A stretch of 64,000 nt of DNA from Cacajao melanocephalus (lineage: Eukaryota > Chordata > Mammalia > Primates > Pitheciidae), in assembly GCA_963573385.1 (NCBI GenBank), contig CAUYLG010034732.1, positions 1 to 64,000 on the forward strand. Direction: 5' to 3'. The notes beneath the pieces were generated by a model. The model saw nothing but the letters and a program-made list of their open reading frames with translations, searched no databases and was not told where the DNA came from. This document shows positions 16,728 to 31,690 of the stretch, piece after piece (position 1 is the first letter of the stretch; every line of letters begins with the position of its first letter). A program made the translations under genes and the position numbers.

Positions 16728-16782
16728 TAGCCAGAGATGCTCTGAGATAAATTTTGAAAAAGTAAGACTTAAATAGGTAGAA

Positions 16783-17070
16783 AGGCCAGGCATGGTGGCA
16801 TGCCTGTAATCCAAGCACTTTGGGAGGCCCACCTCAGGTCAGGAGTTGAAGACCATCCTGGCCAACATGGTGAAACCCCGTCTCTACTAAAAATACAAAA
16901 ATTAGCCGGGTGTGGTGGCACACATCTGTAGTCCCAGCTACTCAAGAAGCTGAGGCAGGAGAATTGATTAAACACGGTAAGTGGAGGCTGCAGTGAGCTG
17001 AGATCACGCCGCTGTACTTCAGCATGGGTGAAAGAGAAAGACTCGGTCTCAAAAAAAAAAAAAAAAAGGT
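16783..17070 (+). repeat. Alu
   Basis: Sense dimer with an 18-base A tail, followed by ggtagaaaa that also precedes the element. Confidence 0.93.
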
Positions 17071-17194
17071 AGAAAAATACGTAGAAATGAGAGAGGGTGA
17101 CAGAAATAACACATTTCATGGGTAGGAAAGAGCAAGAATCAATCCATGATACAGCGGCACCAAGCAGTGGGAGGGGCCAGAGAAGGCTACATAA

Positions 17195-17556
17195 AAAAGA
17201 ATAAAATCACGTCCTTTGCAGCAACACAGATGCAGCTAGAGGTCATTATCCTAAGCAAATTAATGCAGGAATAGAAAACCAATTACTGCATGTTCTCACT
17301 TACAGAGTGAACTGGGAGCTACACATGGACACAAAGAGGGGAACAACAGACACCAGGGTTTGAGGGTGGAGAGTAGAAGGTTGGTGAGGATTGAAAAACT
17401 ACCTATCCAGTGCTATGCTCACTACCCAGGCGACAAAATCATTTGTACACCAAACCTCAACAACATGCAATTTACCCATGAACCAAACCTGCCCATGTAC
17501 CCCCTAAATAAAATTAGGACCCCCTAAAATAAAAATTAGAAGGAAAAAGAGAGAGA
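17195..17556 (+). mobile_element. L1 3' end
   Basis: Sense L1 terminal section: atcacgtcctttgcagcaac, gttctcacttacagagtg, then the 3' UTR (catgtaccccctaaataaaa). It is heavily 5' truncated. Confidence 0.88.
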
Positions 17557-17712
17557 GAGAAGGCTACAGAAGATCTTAAAGTTTAAGCATTATGAAAAAG
17601 AGCCAGAATTCTATCCTTCCCCCGTCCATAATTATTAGGGTAGTTTCAGAACTCCTGGAAGATACGAAGGGCAAACGGACTAGGAGGGATCTAGAGCAAA
17701 CCCTAACAGGAG

Positions 17713-17905
17713 GAAGCTCAATTCACAGGGTTTACAATAAGACAAGCAATAAATCCTGAAATCTGGGAAATCTGAAAGAGCAAAAGACAGATAAGGATTC
17801 CAGGAGAGGTAAGGAGCTCAATTTAGAAGCGTTTACAATACTGCACGCATCGAATCCTGAAGTATGTGAAATCTCCAAGAGCAACAAACAGATAAGGACT
17901 CCAGG
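17713..17905. repeat. diverged tandem duplication, period about 100 bp
   Basis: Copy 1 (17,713-17,804) and copy 2 (17,813-17,905) both run from a word like gagctcaatt through gtttacaata, aatcctgaa, gtgaaatct and cagataaggattccagg. Identity looks near 75-80 percent by eye. Family not recognised. Confidence 0.75.
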
Positions 17906-19081
17906 TCACATCTGGTTAGATTCTGTATACTGCCCTGGGCGAGAAAAAAAAAAAGGAATAGGAGATTTCAAGCCTGAATAACTGAGTCATCTGTGATTTT
18001 ATCGCAGGAGAAAGAAACCAGAGCAGGATGGTAAGAGTAGAAAGAGAATTCAGATTTGAGACAAAATCAGTTTATGTGGACTGAAGGACATGCGCCTAGG
18101 AATGTCCTGCAGACCACTGAAACCACAGCACTAGCAAGGCATGGACTGTGGAGACACAGCTTTGAGAGTTGCTCCCTCATGGGTTCGGTGTCAATGGTAG
18201 ACATCCTCTCCACATCAGAGACCCAGGGGCAGATAGTGTTGCCTGTAAATCCCAAGTCCCGAGAACTCTCAAAACCTCAGCAAAGTCTTCACAGAGAAGC
18301 CCCAAGCTGGCCCTATGGTGATCCTAACACAAAGGAGCTGCCGCCAAAGGCAACAAATCAAAAAGATGTCTGACTTTGGTAGGACAGGTCAGGTCTTCCA
18401 CACAGACAGCAGTGCTCATGAGAACTACAGCGTGCCATGAGGCTGTCCCCAGAAGAAGCAGATGGAAGAAAGGAAACCTTCACAGAGTACCCTTTGCTCC
18501 CTTCAAATTCTGAACCACACACATTGCCTACTCAAAATAACATCATAAAGTTTAACCTTCTTTAAAAGGTCACTCAACTTAGCAGGCTCAATGCCATCCC
18601 TACTGTTGGGGCAAACAACATGAGAACAAAGATCAGTGACTGGCACCAGAAGCTGCCTGGTGGGAACCATATGTGGGGGTTGGGAGGGGGTGCCTCACTG
18701 TTACCCAACCAAGTAAGCACCACGTGACAAGACTTGTAAGGCAGGAACTCTGCCCAATGCCAGGAACAAATCAGCATTCTACCAAGGAGACCCTGGCAAA
18801 ATTAATAGTAAGGAGTCAGTGTCCGTCTCTTTTCTGAACCAAAGGCAGTATGATATACAAACAGCTGTCCTTTTTCACTGCCAACAGCCTCTAGTGCCAG
18901 TCCAGAAGGCCTGGGAGGCCTGAACAACACAGAATGTAGGCTAACAAGCTGTGGAGAGGAATGTCCTCCAACTATGTGGATCCTAGAAAAGATGGAAAAG
19001 TATGAAAATCAGAAATAGTAACACTCAGATCTTTTCAAATAGTTTAAAGGATGATTATCTGCATTGTGAAATTAGTTAGAA

Positions 19082-19195
19082 TGGCCGGGCACGGTGGCTC
19101 ACGCTGTACCAGTACTTTGGGAGGCCGAGGTGGGAGAATCACTTGAGCCCAGGAGTTTGAGACCAACCTGGACAATATCGTAAGACCCTGTCTCT

Positions 19196-19246
<51 letters not shown>

Positions 19247-19262
19247 AATAAATAAAAATTTA
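19082..19262 (+). repeat. Alu left arm with (AT)n(AC)n tail
   Basis: The left arm's A tail has turned into a run of AT repeats (about 19,202-19,234) followed by AC repeats (to 19,246). Confidence 0.88.
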
Positions 19263-19503
19263 AAAAAGAAATTAGTTATAAAATTTATTTTTAAAAGTTT
19301 ATCAAATATATTCAAGATTATATAATTTCTGGCAGTTGTAAGGTTGAGAATTAAGTGAGAGAGGAAATGCTTTACATTAGTAATGCAGTGCAGGTTTTAT
19401 ACAACCTTCTTGTTTGTCAAACATATTCTGAATGACTTTATCAAGTATTATGTTCCAATATCCATCAGTTGTTAGACTCTCATAATCATTTTCTACCTTA
19501 TCA

Positions 19504-19812
<309 letters not shown>

Positions 19813-20559
19813 GCAATATAAAAATGCAGTCAACATCATCTAGAACCCTGTCCTTGATGCTTAGGTGCTCAGATATAAAACTCTTAAAATATGATTGATT
19901 TTAAAAGGTTATATTACTTATTCAAATCAGTAGAGAAAAAATTATGTGGAGTCAAAACGGGTATAAAATTCTGAATAATATCCTATGAACACTGACAATA
20001 CCAGCCCCTCTCAGAAATACAGACACTGTCCCTAGCAAACCCTGAAGTCAGTGAATGTTCTAAAGAGAAATGTTGATTATTGAATGACTGCTTATTGCTA
20101 GAACAAATGGTTCTCATGCTAACAGTCATTAACTGGAAAGCATTTCTTCCAAGCAGCCTCACCTGCTGCCTGGATGAGGTGCCTTGTGGTCTTCAAGCAC
20201 TGCGCTGGAAGTGCCTTTTGAGGATACCAGAGTGGCCACTCTCAGGAAAGTGCTTACAAATTTATAAATCATAGTCTTCTAATAACCAGGAAAATTGAGC
20301 CTAATCAACTTTCTCTGCCAAAAAATATAAATTTTTTTCTTCACAGAGTCTCCACATTTATTCTCTAAGACTTTACTTTCTAACATTTAACATTTTGAAC
20401 GACTTAAATAGAATTTTCTGATTTTGTAGCCAAATAAGAAAAATAGGTAATATTTGGGTATCTTATATGTCAATGTTAATCAATACAGAAGCTTTTAAAG
20501 TCTGTAAATTAATTCTATGAGAAAAAAATTAAAAATGACAACCGGGAATGAGAAGACCT

Positions 20560-20658
20560 TCAAAATAAGAACCACTCTGTACCTAACCAGCTACGTCATC
20601 TTGAGCTAATAACTTAAACTCCTTGAGCTGTGGTATCCTCTTCTATAAGATAACTACC
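20560..20658 (+). repeat. MIR-like fragment
   Basis: The order gtcatcttgagctaataactt, then ctgtggtatcctcttctataag matches the MIR 3' half. Confidence 0.55.
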
Positions 20659-20659
20659 T

Positions 20660-20825
20660 TAATCCAGGTGCCATGGCTTGGGCCTATAGTCCTGAGCTAC
20701 TCAGGAGACTGACGCAGGAGGATGGCTTGAGCTCAGGAGTTTAAAGCTATAGCGAGCTATGATTGTGCCACTACCCTCCAGCCTGGGCAACAAGGGGAGA
20801 CCCTGTCCCTAAAAATAAAAAACAC
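20660..20825 (+). repeat. Alu-type unit, old
   Basis: Diverged sense unit lacking much of the left arm. Confidence 0.8.
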
Positions 20826-21403
20826 CTCTAAAGGCCCTTCTAGTCCTAACAACCAAGGAGAGCAATTTAACATCTTCAAAAGAAGATAAAAACTCTTCTA
20901 ATGAAATACCATATTAATTTGTGCAAACACAAAACATTTTTTAAAAGTAGATTTTGGAAAAACTAACTTTAAATAGTCAAAAATCATGAAGTAACTGAGT
21001 TTTTAAAATAAAATCACACTGAACAACAAAAATAAGACACATAAGATACTGAGTTATATGACAAAATAATCTTTCACCTCCTCTCCCTGTTAAGCCTGGG
21101 AATCATAGTTGAGGTTTACCGATATTTCAACTCCCAAATTATTTCTCAAAATAAAAACGTTTTCTTGAAAAAAATTAAGCATTTCTCCTACACCTGAAGT
21201 AGTCATAGCTCTTTAATATTTTATTTCAGTAGTTCAATCTCAAAGTCTATTGAAAACCATTTTTAGTTATAAAAGAAGACAATTACATACAGCAATGTTC
21301 AGTGGTCCTTCTACAGTTAAAGCTTGATTGTGATTTGGAGTATTGAAAAATTCAGCAAGAAAATAAACCGAAAAGATAGGTCATAGACGGCTAAGTCCTT
21401 TTT

Positions 21404-21645
21404 TTTTTTTTAATTGCATTTTAGGTTTTGGGGTATATGTGAAGAACATGCAAGACTGTTGCATAGGTACACACATGGCAGTGTGATTTGCTGCCTTCCT
21501 CCCCATCACCTATATCTGGCATTTCTCCCCATGCTCTCTCTCCCCAACTCCCCACCCCCCACTGTCCCTCCCCTATTTGCCCCCCTCCCCGCCGACAAAC
21601 CCCAGTGTGTGATGCTCCCCTCCCTGTGTCCATGTGTCTTTTTTA
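21404..21645 (-). mobile_element. L1 3' UTR
   Basis: Reverse L1 3' end: ttttaggttttggggtatatg through the C-rich tract to cctccctgtgtccatgtgt. It starts with a T run (its poly(A)) and is strongly 5' truncated. Confidence 0.88.
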
Positions 21646-21784
21646 TAAAACTTTTGTTAAAAGGTAATGAATATGAATAGACTCTACAAATACATATAAC
21701 TTGAAGATTTAATCCCCTTCTAAGAGTGTAAGATGAATATTAAAGTTTTTCCCTATAAAAATCTATTTTAACCAGTAGCAACAA

Positions 21785-22015
21785 TAGCTAACATATTATT
21801 ACAATGTGACAAGCTCTGCTGTAAGCCCATACATACATTTAATCCACATGAATATCCTGTGAAGCACACGCAATTTTATCACCCCCATATTAATGATGGA
21901 CAAACTGAGGCTACCACAGCTTTGGTGATCTGCTCAAAGTTACACAGCCTCTATGTGGCAGAGCCCAGGCTCAAGGCAGATGTAACTGACTCAAGGCCCT
22001 GCTTTTTAAATGTTA
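21785..22015 (-). repeat. MIR
   Basis: Reverse MIR: gatggacaaactgaggc, then aaagttacacagcctc, then ggcagagcccaggctc. Confidence 0.8.
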
Positions 22016-22465
22016 TCTTCAGTTAAAATTTAAACTCCCCTTTCTAAATTATGTCACTCTTTCCTCTCCATATGGGTTTCACCTATCTAGAAAGGAAGTC
22101 TTGAAATAAGCTCTAATTTAAATAGCACCTCGGGAACTAAGTAAAGCAGAAAACCCCAGAGCCTTTACTCTAACTTACAAAACAAAATCTCCTGAAATGC
22201 CAACTCAATCATAAATTTTAAGATGCCAATCTTTCAGACCACATCTCATCCTTCCCTTTCCTAAGCTCCATCGTAAAAATACATTTGGGCAGGAAGAGGA
22301 TCATTCCCAAAGCCTAAACTCCAAGTTTCTTAGTTTGGCAACTATACTGTGCCTTGGGACTTTAAAATTATAAGCACAGTTCCCAGAGGAGAACATTTCC
22401 TTTATTAGCAATTGGCTTTGAAAATTCCCTTCTCAGATGCTAAATATAACAAAATACCTTCCGAC

Positions 22466-22772
22466 TTTTTTTTTTTTTTTTTTTTTTTTAGATAGAGTCA
22501 AACTATGTTGCCCAGGCTAGAGTGCAGTGGCATTATCTTGGCTCATTATAACCTCCACCTCATGCGTTCAGGCAATTCTCCTGCCTCAGCCTCCCGAGTA
22601 GCTGGGACTACAAGCACGCACCACCATGCCCAGCTAATTTTTTCTATTTTTAGTAGAGATGCGGTTTCTCTGTGCTAGCTAGGATGGTCTCCATCTAACT
22701 GACCTTGTGAACCACCCGCCTTGGCCTCTCAAAATGCTGGGATTACAGGTGTGAACCACCACACCCAGCCTA
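22466..22772 (-). repeat. Alu
   Basis: Reverse dimer starting with a 23-base T run. Confidence 0.93.
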
Positions 22773-23122
22773 TGACTTTTATAAATAAACATTCTCCAGA
22801 TTATTTTGATACTAATGATAATCTATTTACAAAACAGTTTTGCCACAGCAGTTAAGCAACTGTAACATTTTGAAGAATCTTTCAAATTTATTCCAGAGCT
22901 TTTAAAGCACTGACTTGAAAATTGTTTACTGGATTCTTCTACTATGAAACAAAAAAAAGTTCTCATTTCATAATGCATTTCCTTAAAAAGACAACCCTGT
23001 TTTATTATTTCTAATTTCCCTGGGTTCTAACACAAGAATATTGGCAAAGCCAAAGTTATGGAAGTAGGCTTTTCCCAAACTATGAAACAGAATAAATCAG
23101 GATTTTTTAAAAAGTTTACTAT

Positions 23123-23412
23123 GGGCCAGCCACGGTGGCTCACACCTGTAATCTCAGCACTCTGGGAGCCAAAGCGGGTGGATTACCTGAGGTCAGGAGT
23201 TCAAGATCAACCTGTACAACATGTTGAAACCCCATCTCTACTAAAAATACAAAAAAATTAGCCGGGCGTGGTGGCAGGTGTCTGTAATCCCAGGTACCGA
23301 GGAGACTGAGGCGGAGGTTGTAGTAAGCTGAGATTGCACCATTGTGCTCCAGTCTGGGCAACAAGAGCAAAACTCTGCCTCAAAAAAAAAAAAGAAAAAA
23401 GAAAAAAAAAAG
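23123..23412 (+). repeat. Alu
   Basis: Sense dimer with a short deletion in the right arm; aaagtttactat flanks both ends as the target-site duplication. Confidence 0.94.
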
Positions 23413-24117
23413 TTTACTATATACATTCAAAGACAAGTAATAGATTTCACAGTTTTTAAAACGTGCCCTTATTAAAAATCCCAAACATGACAATTCAGAA
23501 GTTCTGGATGATGGGGTGAGGGACTAATTGCCTTGTTCTGGGTAATGAGTATCAGGCTTTTAACAGAGTGCATAGCAGCTGTCTTTTAGGGAACAACATG
23601 CAATGAGTGGACCTCATGACCCCAGGCATTATGTCACTGTATAAGTGATGTAAGTGCACCTTTAGCTGGACAGCTCCTCATGTCCTCCCTACTGAAAATA
23701 TGGGATGTGAAAGTAAGACCAACAGGCACTTTATCTCTGGGGGATGGATCCAAGGAGTCCAGAAAGAAGGGTAGAATCTTTGTTTCATCTCATAACCCCA
23801 TGGTTGTTTTTTTTGACATTCTAACTATTGTACATAGTTAGCTTTTCAAAAACATGGCCCACCAACTCTCATGCCTTCTTTCTTCTCCCTCTTCTCACAC
23901 CTTCTAGGTCCACAAAGTCCCGGTGACATCAAGTATGATCTCACCCTTAAACAGAGCCTCCAAACATTTGCATACTCACCAACTAGCAGTAACAAGGTAA
24001 ATCAGAATTCTTTCAGGCTGAACCAGAAGAGCCCACTGAAAAATTAGAGACTTCAAAGTATCTCGTCTCTGCAAACGACTGCTAAATCCTTAGCCCTAGC
24101 CCTAAATTTTCTCCAAA

Positions 24118-24238
24118 ATATGTTTTTGTTTTTGTTTTTTGAGACAAGATCTCAAACTCCTGGGCTCAAGTGAGCCTCCTGCCTCAGCCTCCCTAGTAGC
24201 TATGATTACAGGTGTGCAGCACTGTGCCTGGCCAAAAT
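24118..24238 (-). repeat. Alu fragment
   Basis: Reverse fragment from (tttttg)n to cctggccaaaata, missing the middle. Confidence 0.82.
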
Positions 24239-24654
24239 ACATTTTCTAAGAATCAGTATGAACAGTTCTCTTTGGGTGGTCCACTGTCAATGGCAATAAC
24301 ACGAAAGTTGTTTAAAAAGAAAAAACCATTATCTTTCACCCAAAACATTCCTCCTAGTGTAACTGCTCTGTTGACATCCTGTCACCAAATCTTGTGCTTT
24401 CTTCCTTCTTGGTGTCTCCCTAATGTCCCTTTCTTCCAGTCATCAAAAAGTCACAGGCTGCATTAGAAGAGATGAGCCTGGTGTAAGGCAACAGGGATTG
24501 GTGGGAACAGATGATCCTCAGCTCCAGCCAACCATTAATCTGGTGAGAAAGTGATGGTGGACCCTCCAATTATCTAAGACAGGCAAGAAAGAAACTTAGA
24601 TTGTTGGAGAAATGTTCTGATTTTTAAGGCCAAAGAAAACATCTACAGGTCACC

Positions 24655-24905
24655 CATGCGCAATCCCCAAGTGAACCAGTCTCCCTCATTCTGGTCCCAG
24701 CTCCCTCAATCCATTCTACACATCACTGCCAGATCATTTTCCAAATACAGGGCTCATGACCACTGCTGTCTCGGAAAGCACAACAACTACTACAAAGTCC
24801 TATGCTGCCATTCAACGTCCACAGTAATAGAACCACTCCCTACCTTCCTCAACTCCCCTACACAGACCTTTCACTTCATCCAAAAGAGTCTAATCCCACA
24901 CCCGT
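24655..24905 (+). repeat. L2
   Basis: Typical L2 3' text (ctcaatccattctacacatcactgcc; acaaagtcctatgctgcc). Confidence 0.7.
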
Positions 24906-25199
24906 CACCCCCCAGCCGCTGTCCCCGCCAAGATGGCCTCCTTCCTACTCTTCTCCCCTACTCACCAGAGCCCACACGGCACAGGAAACAACCCACCAAT
25001 TGGGAGGACCCCCTCCAACACCTGCTGATGACGGGGTGGCTCACTGCGTAACACACCTCTCTGCTCGAAGCCGATGATTTCATATCCAAAAAGGGTTTTG
25101 CATCTCCCAGGAGGCAAATGCTATGGCCTTGTCCCGATTCCCGCACCCCCCAAAATAATAACATTGTAAAAGGGAACGGAGAGCCTAAGTCGCGGTCAG

Positions 25200-26160
25200 A
25201 GGAGCCGCCTATCTGAGAAGACTCTGCACATCTTCACCTCCATGAAGGCCTCAGGGAGGTGGGGGAGAGGGGGGTCCCGCAGTCAGCCCAGCGAGGCAGG
25301 AGGCCGTGCGCCACTCCAGGCAAGCTCCTTCCTGTGCCCCGGGGAAGCCACCCCAGCCAGACCCTGAGCCGGGACTCCGACCCGCCAATCCCTGACACGC
25401 GCGCCGCAAAGGCTAGGCACCCGAGGACCCATTGCGCTGCCCGGGCCCGGGGCCACTGTCGGCCGCGACAAGGGATCAGAGGAAGAGAGGACCCCTCTGC
25501 GTGCGTCCCCGGCGGGCCTCCTGGATGCGCCGCTGTCCCGGCCGCGCCCACCCCGAGGCTGCCGCTACCTTGTCCTCGGGCGGCGCATCCGGCTCGTGGG
25601 CCACCCTCTGCCTCAGCTCGGTCATCCTGGAAAAACCTGCCCGACGTCGCCGCGGGCGAGCAGCGCAGCAGCCTGAGCAGGCAGCTCAGCGCGGGCACGC
25701 GCGCACTCCCTCAGCCGGCCCCGCCCCGCCCGGGAGGAGCGCGGCTCCGAACGGCTCACAGTTCCCTTAGCAGCCCAGCAGCCCGCCCTGGAGCTCGGCC
25801 CCGCCCAGCGCCGTCACCGCCCTTTCACCCGGGCGGAGCGGGGTCGGCCTTCCCTAGCCCCGGCCCGCGAGCTCCCCCACCCAAGAGGCGGGCTCGGAGC
25901 GAGTGCGCACGCGCAGCGCTGCCATCACGGAAGATCCACCAATGGCGCAAATACGCCAGGGTCAGGGCGACGGGGGCGGGGCGGAGCAGAGTTCAGAGGC
26001 TCGCATTGGACGGCAGCGTCAGGGGCGGGAATAGGCGTGCGTTTCAGAGTCGGATTACCCAATGGGAGCTCCTGCTTGAACGCAGACGGCTGAAGCTAGC
26101 GCCCTGGTTCTGGAGGTAACGCGTTACTGACGGCGAGAGGCGCCACCCGGAGGCTCTAGC
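25200..26160. promoter_or_regulatory. CpG island and divergent CDS2 / long-PCNA promoter
   Basis: GC-rich, CpG-dense block without Alus. It holds CDS2 exon 1 on the - strand. The + strand half has a perfect NRF1-type palindrome TGCGCACGCGCA (25,904-25,915), CCAAT boxes at 25,939-25,943 and 26,059-26,063, a reverse one (ATTGG) at 26,005-26,009, and GC boxes. There is no TATA box. In human the long PCNA transcript starts close to CDS2 and runs away from it, as I recall, so transcription in both directions is likely. Confidence 0.75.
25569..25625 (-). CDS. CDS2: CDP-diacylglycerol synthase 2 (phosphatidate cytidylyltransferase 2), exon 1
   Basis: CDS2 is an ER multi-pass membrane enzyme that joins phosphatidic acid and CTP to give CDP-diacylglycerol, the precursor of phosphatidylinositol and, in mitochondria, of related lipids. 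Only the first coding exon lies here: 19 codons starting MTELRQRVAHEP and ending PPEDK, then a GT donor at 25,567-25,568 (reverse). The start has A at -3. This acidic, soluble N-terminal tail precedes the membrane domain of the roughly 445-residue protein, so no catalytic residue is encoded here; the remaining exons are beyond the left edge. The exon sits in a CpG island shared with a divergent + strand candidate exon. The identification rests on the recognisable N-terminus plus synteny with PCNA and TMEM230. Confidence 0.9.
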
Positions 26161-26223
26161 CTGACAAATACTTGCTGACCTGGGCTCTGAGCCCGCAGCA
26201 GCCAGGGTTCTTCCCTCACGCAA
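26060..26223 (+). other. PCNA: candidate non-coding first exon of the long PCNA transcript
   Basis: The + strand of the CpG island holds a strong donor CAA|GTAAGT at 26,224, with a weaker one (GAG|GTAACG) near 26,116. The position, divergent from CDS2 and about 6 kb upstream of the main PCNA start, fits the long human PCNA transcript variant known to me, which adds only 5' UTR. The 5' limit is a guess from the CCAAT boxes. If used, it would splice to an acceptor near or inside the standard PCNA exon 1. Confidence 0.4.
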
Positions 26224-26334
26224 GTAAGTAGACGTTATTTAGGCCGAATGGAGAGGCCAGGTGAGCCGACCTGATTAAAAGCATTATCACTTATCACAGG
26301 ATGAGAAGTGGAACCCACACTTCAATCTGCGTTG

Positions 26335-26475
26335 CTTTGCCAAGCGGTCGCTAGTATTTGTTGAGCGCTAATTGTATACTAGGCACTGAGCTGAGTAATC
26401 GCTTTAGTTGGCTTATCTTATTTAATCCACACATGGCTTGGAAGTGAGTATGATTTGCATTTTGCAGTTAAGATC
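26335..26475 (-). repeat. MIR
   Basis: Reverse MIR 3' part: gtatttgttgagcgctaattgt, then actaggcactgagctgag, then tcttatttaatccacac. Confidence 0.75.
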
Positions 26476-26483
26476 TTCCTCAG

Positions 26484-26758
26484 TTTTTGATTGATTGATT
26501 GATTGAGACAGAGTCTCGCTCTGTCGCCCACGATCTCAGCTCACGGCAGCCTCCTCCTCCCGGGTTCAAGCAATTCTGTCTCAGCCTCCTGAGTAGCTGA
26601 GACAGGCGCTCGCCACCACGCCCGGCCAATTTTTGTATTTTTAGTAGAGACGGGGTTTCACCGTATCAGGCTGGTCTTGAACTGCTTACCTCAGGTGATC
26701 CGCCCGACTCTGCCTCCCAAAGTGCTGGGATTACAGGCGTGAGCCACTGCACCTAGCC
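26484..26758 (-). repeat. Alu with (gatt)n tail
   Basis: Reverse dimer, internal deletions; cttcctcagttttt flanks both ends (about 26,474 and 26,760) as target-site duplication. Confidence 0.93.
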
Positions 26759-26814
26759 CCTTCCTCAGTTTTTCAAATTTGTCTTGTGGACTATGGAAAG
26801 GCTCAAATAATTTT

Positions 26815-27030
26815 GAGCCAGCCTGGCCATCATGGTAAAACCCCATCGCTACTAAAAATACAAAAATTAGCTGGCCGTGGTGGCGGGAGCCTGTAATCTC
26901 AGCTACTCAGATGGCCAAGGCAGGAGAATCGCTTGAACCTGGGTGGCAGAGGTTGTATCGAGCGGAGGTCACGCCACTTGCACTCCAGCCTAGGTGACAG
27001 AGTGAGATTCCATCTCAAAAAAAAAATTAA
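26815..27030 (+). repeat. Alu, 5' truncated
   Basis: Sense copy beginning at agccagcctggccatcatgg. Confidence 0.9.
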
Positions 27031-27229
27031 TTACTTTGACGGCTGCTAAAATTACTGATGGAGGGGCCATCCTAAAGTAACTAAGAATTTCTGGAGGAGG
27101 GCCAAGTGGAACAGGCTTTTTTAAAGCTCCCCAGGTGAGTCTAGAGTGCAGCCAGGACTGAGAATAATTCTGATACATATTACCTTGTGAAGAAATTTGC
27201 CAGATACTACATAAAATAATTTACAGCAT

Positions 27230-27886
<657 letters not shown>

Positions 27887-27889
27887 CAG

Positions 27890-28505
<616 letters not shown>

Positions 28506-28624
28506 TTTTATTCTTTTCTAATAGTTTAACCAATTATCTGATCAAAATTTACTGAATTCATTCTTTCTTCTACTGATTGAGTAGTATGTTTACTAGATGT
28601 TAAAGTATCCTCTTAAAATGTAAA

Positions 28625-28990
28625 TTGGATCACATCAAAGACCTGCTGTTGACAACATTCCCTTGCACTTTTAGAGAGCCTACAAAGTCCTGCAAGAGCT
28701 CATCCCAGCCTCTCTGCAACCTCACCACAACCTCACCTTGCACCACTCTAGCACTCAGAGTGCTACATCTAACTTGTCTGAATGTATTCCAAGTATGCTG
28801 ACCTTTATAATCATGCTATTCTCTCAGCCTAGAATGCTTTTCTTCCAACTCTCCAAACAGCTGTCTTCTCTGACAAGATGCTATCTCCTCAGAGAGGCCT
28901 TCTCTGACCACAGTCAGAGGCATGTTTATGTCCTCATTTCAGTTTAACATGAGTTTAACACAACCATACACCTCTTTATCATTCGACATT
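28625..28990 (+). repeat. L2
   Basis: Clear L2 3' text: tctcagcctagaatgctttt and cctcagagaggccttctctgac. Confidence 0.85.
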
Positions 28991-29649
28991 TTTAGGAACA
29001 CATTACTTCTATAATAGCAAAAATAAATCCATGTACATTGTAGGTCCCACATGGGTAGAATTTAATTGACATTTAAAATGTCTTCAAATCTATTACGCTG
29101 TGATTTGGCATTAAACCAAAATGTTATTATGTAAGCAGACAGAACTGAAACAGAGTAGTGGAGCATATGCATTTGTTTTTAGTGAAGCAAATGTTCCTCA
29201 CTGGAGGAATAAACACATTCCACATTTTGTGAAGGAACTGAGATTTTAAGGGACCCAAGAAAGGAAAATACCCACAAACAGATGATGCTGTATTATGTTT
29301 TGATATTGAGATGTATGCAAATGGATTGTCCATCACACATAAAGCAAGAAACTGCCAACATTAAAACTTACAAATGGGTAGCAGAGGCTTGCAAGAAATT
29401 TGAGAGACAATAGAACAGCACGATTGAAAAATGCTGCATCATCAACACCCTTAACAACACAGGGTATATTATACAGAAAAACAGCAGTATCAGCAACTGA
29501 GTGGAGAAACAGTAGAAATGCCTTAACCAATGTAGCTTACATTTTTTCTTGTATATACAAGAGTAATATAATAAGAATGTTTCTAAAGTCTAAAAGTTCT
29601 TTTAAAACAAAATAGAAATTCTAAGTGATAAAGCATTGTATAACAGTTT

Positions 29650-29776
29650 GAGGCTGGGCGCAGTGGCTCATGCCTGTAATCCCACACTTGGGGAGGCTGA
29701 GTGGATCGCTTGAGCCCAGGAGTTGGAGACCACCAGAGCTACCTAGTGGGACCTCCTCTCTACAAAAAAATTTAAA
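29650..29776 (+). repeat. Alu left arm
   Basis: Sense left arm ending in an A-rich stretch. Confidence 0.87.
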
Positions 29777-29777
29777 A

Positions 29778-30240
<463 letters not shown>

Positions 30241-30719
30241 TAATACTTTGACAGTCTTCTTTCCTGTGCTACATAAAATAATGGTACGTAGTACACTTGA
30301 AGGCATCTTATAATAGAACTGCCCTTTCCTGTTCCCTTTTAAGGCTGACCCAGTGCTTTAAGAGGCTGACACAGAAGGGTAAAGTTAAGTCTCCACAAAA
30401 CCCAGGAAAGAGACTGTGAAACTCCTCCTAGAACCCTGTCTGAAGTCACAGCTGAACTAGGGGAAAAAAAAAAAAAAGGCATTCCAGAGATAAAGAATAG
30501 ACTAAGGAGAGGAAATATTTGAAGCCATAATGATTGAGAAAATATCAGATTTGAAATGCATCTGCAGTTCTTTGAACAAGATAAATAAAACTAAATCCAT
30601 ACCTAGATACATGGCAGAAAAACTAAGGAGTTCTACTGACCAAGATATTAAAAGCAACTAAAGAGAAAATGGTGTAAACAAAAGAAGAAACAACAAACCC
30701 TGTAACAATTGAAATTTTC

Positions 30720-31028
<309 letters not shown>

Positions 31029-31059
31029 TTACACAGATTAGCAATGATTTAAAAAGAGA

Positions 31060-31690
<631 letters not shown>

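Noticed and set aside
18056..18373. 105-codon non-Alu open frame in CDS2 intron 1
   Set aside because: No similarity I recognise, no splice sites or promoter obvious; length is within chance expectation.
24656..25051. 131-codon open frame on the + strand before the CDS2 island
   Set aside because: Most of it is L2 repeat sequence; no recognisable domain and no splice or promoter support.
25259..26119. 286-codon open frame on the + strand of the CDS2 CpG island
   Set aside because: Runs antisense through CDS2 exon 1, is rich in Pro/Arg/Ala/Gly as expected from GC-rich DNA, has no family similarity and contains promoter motifs; treated as compositional.
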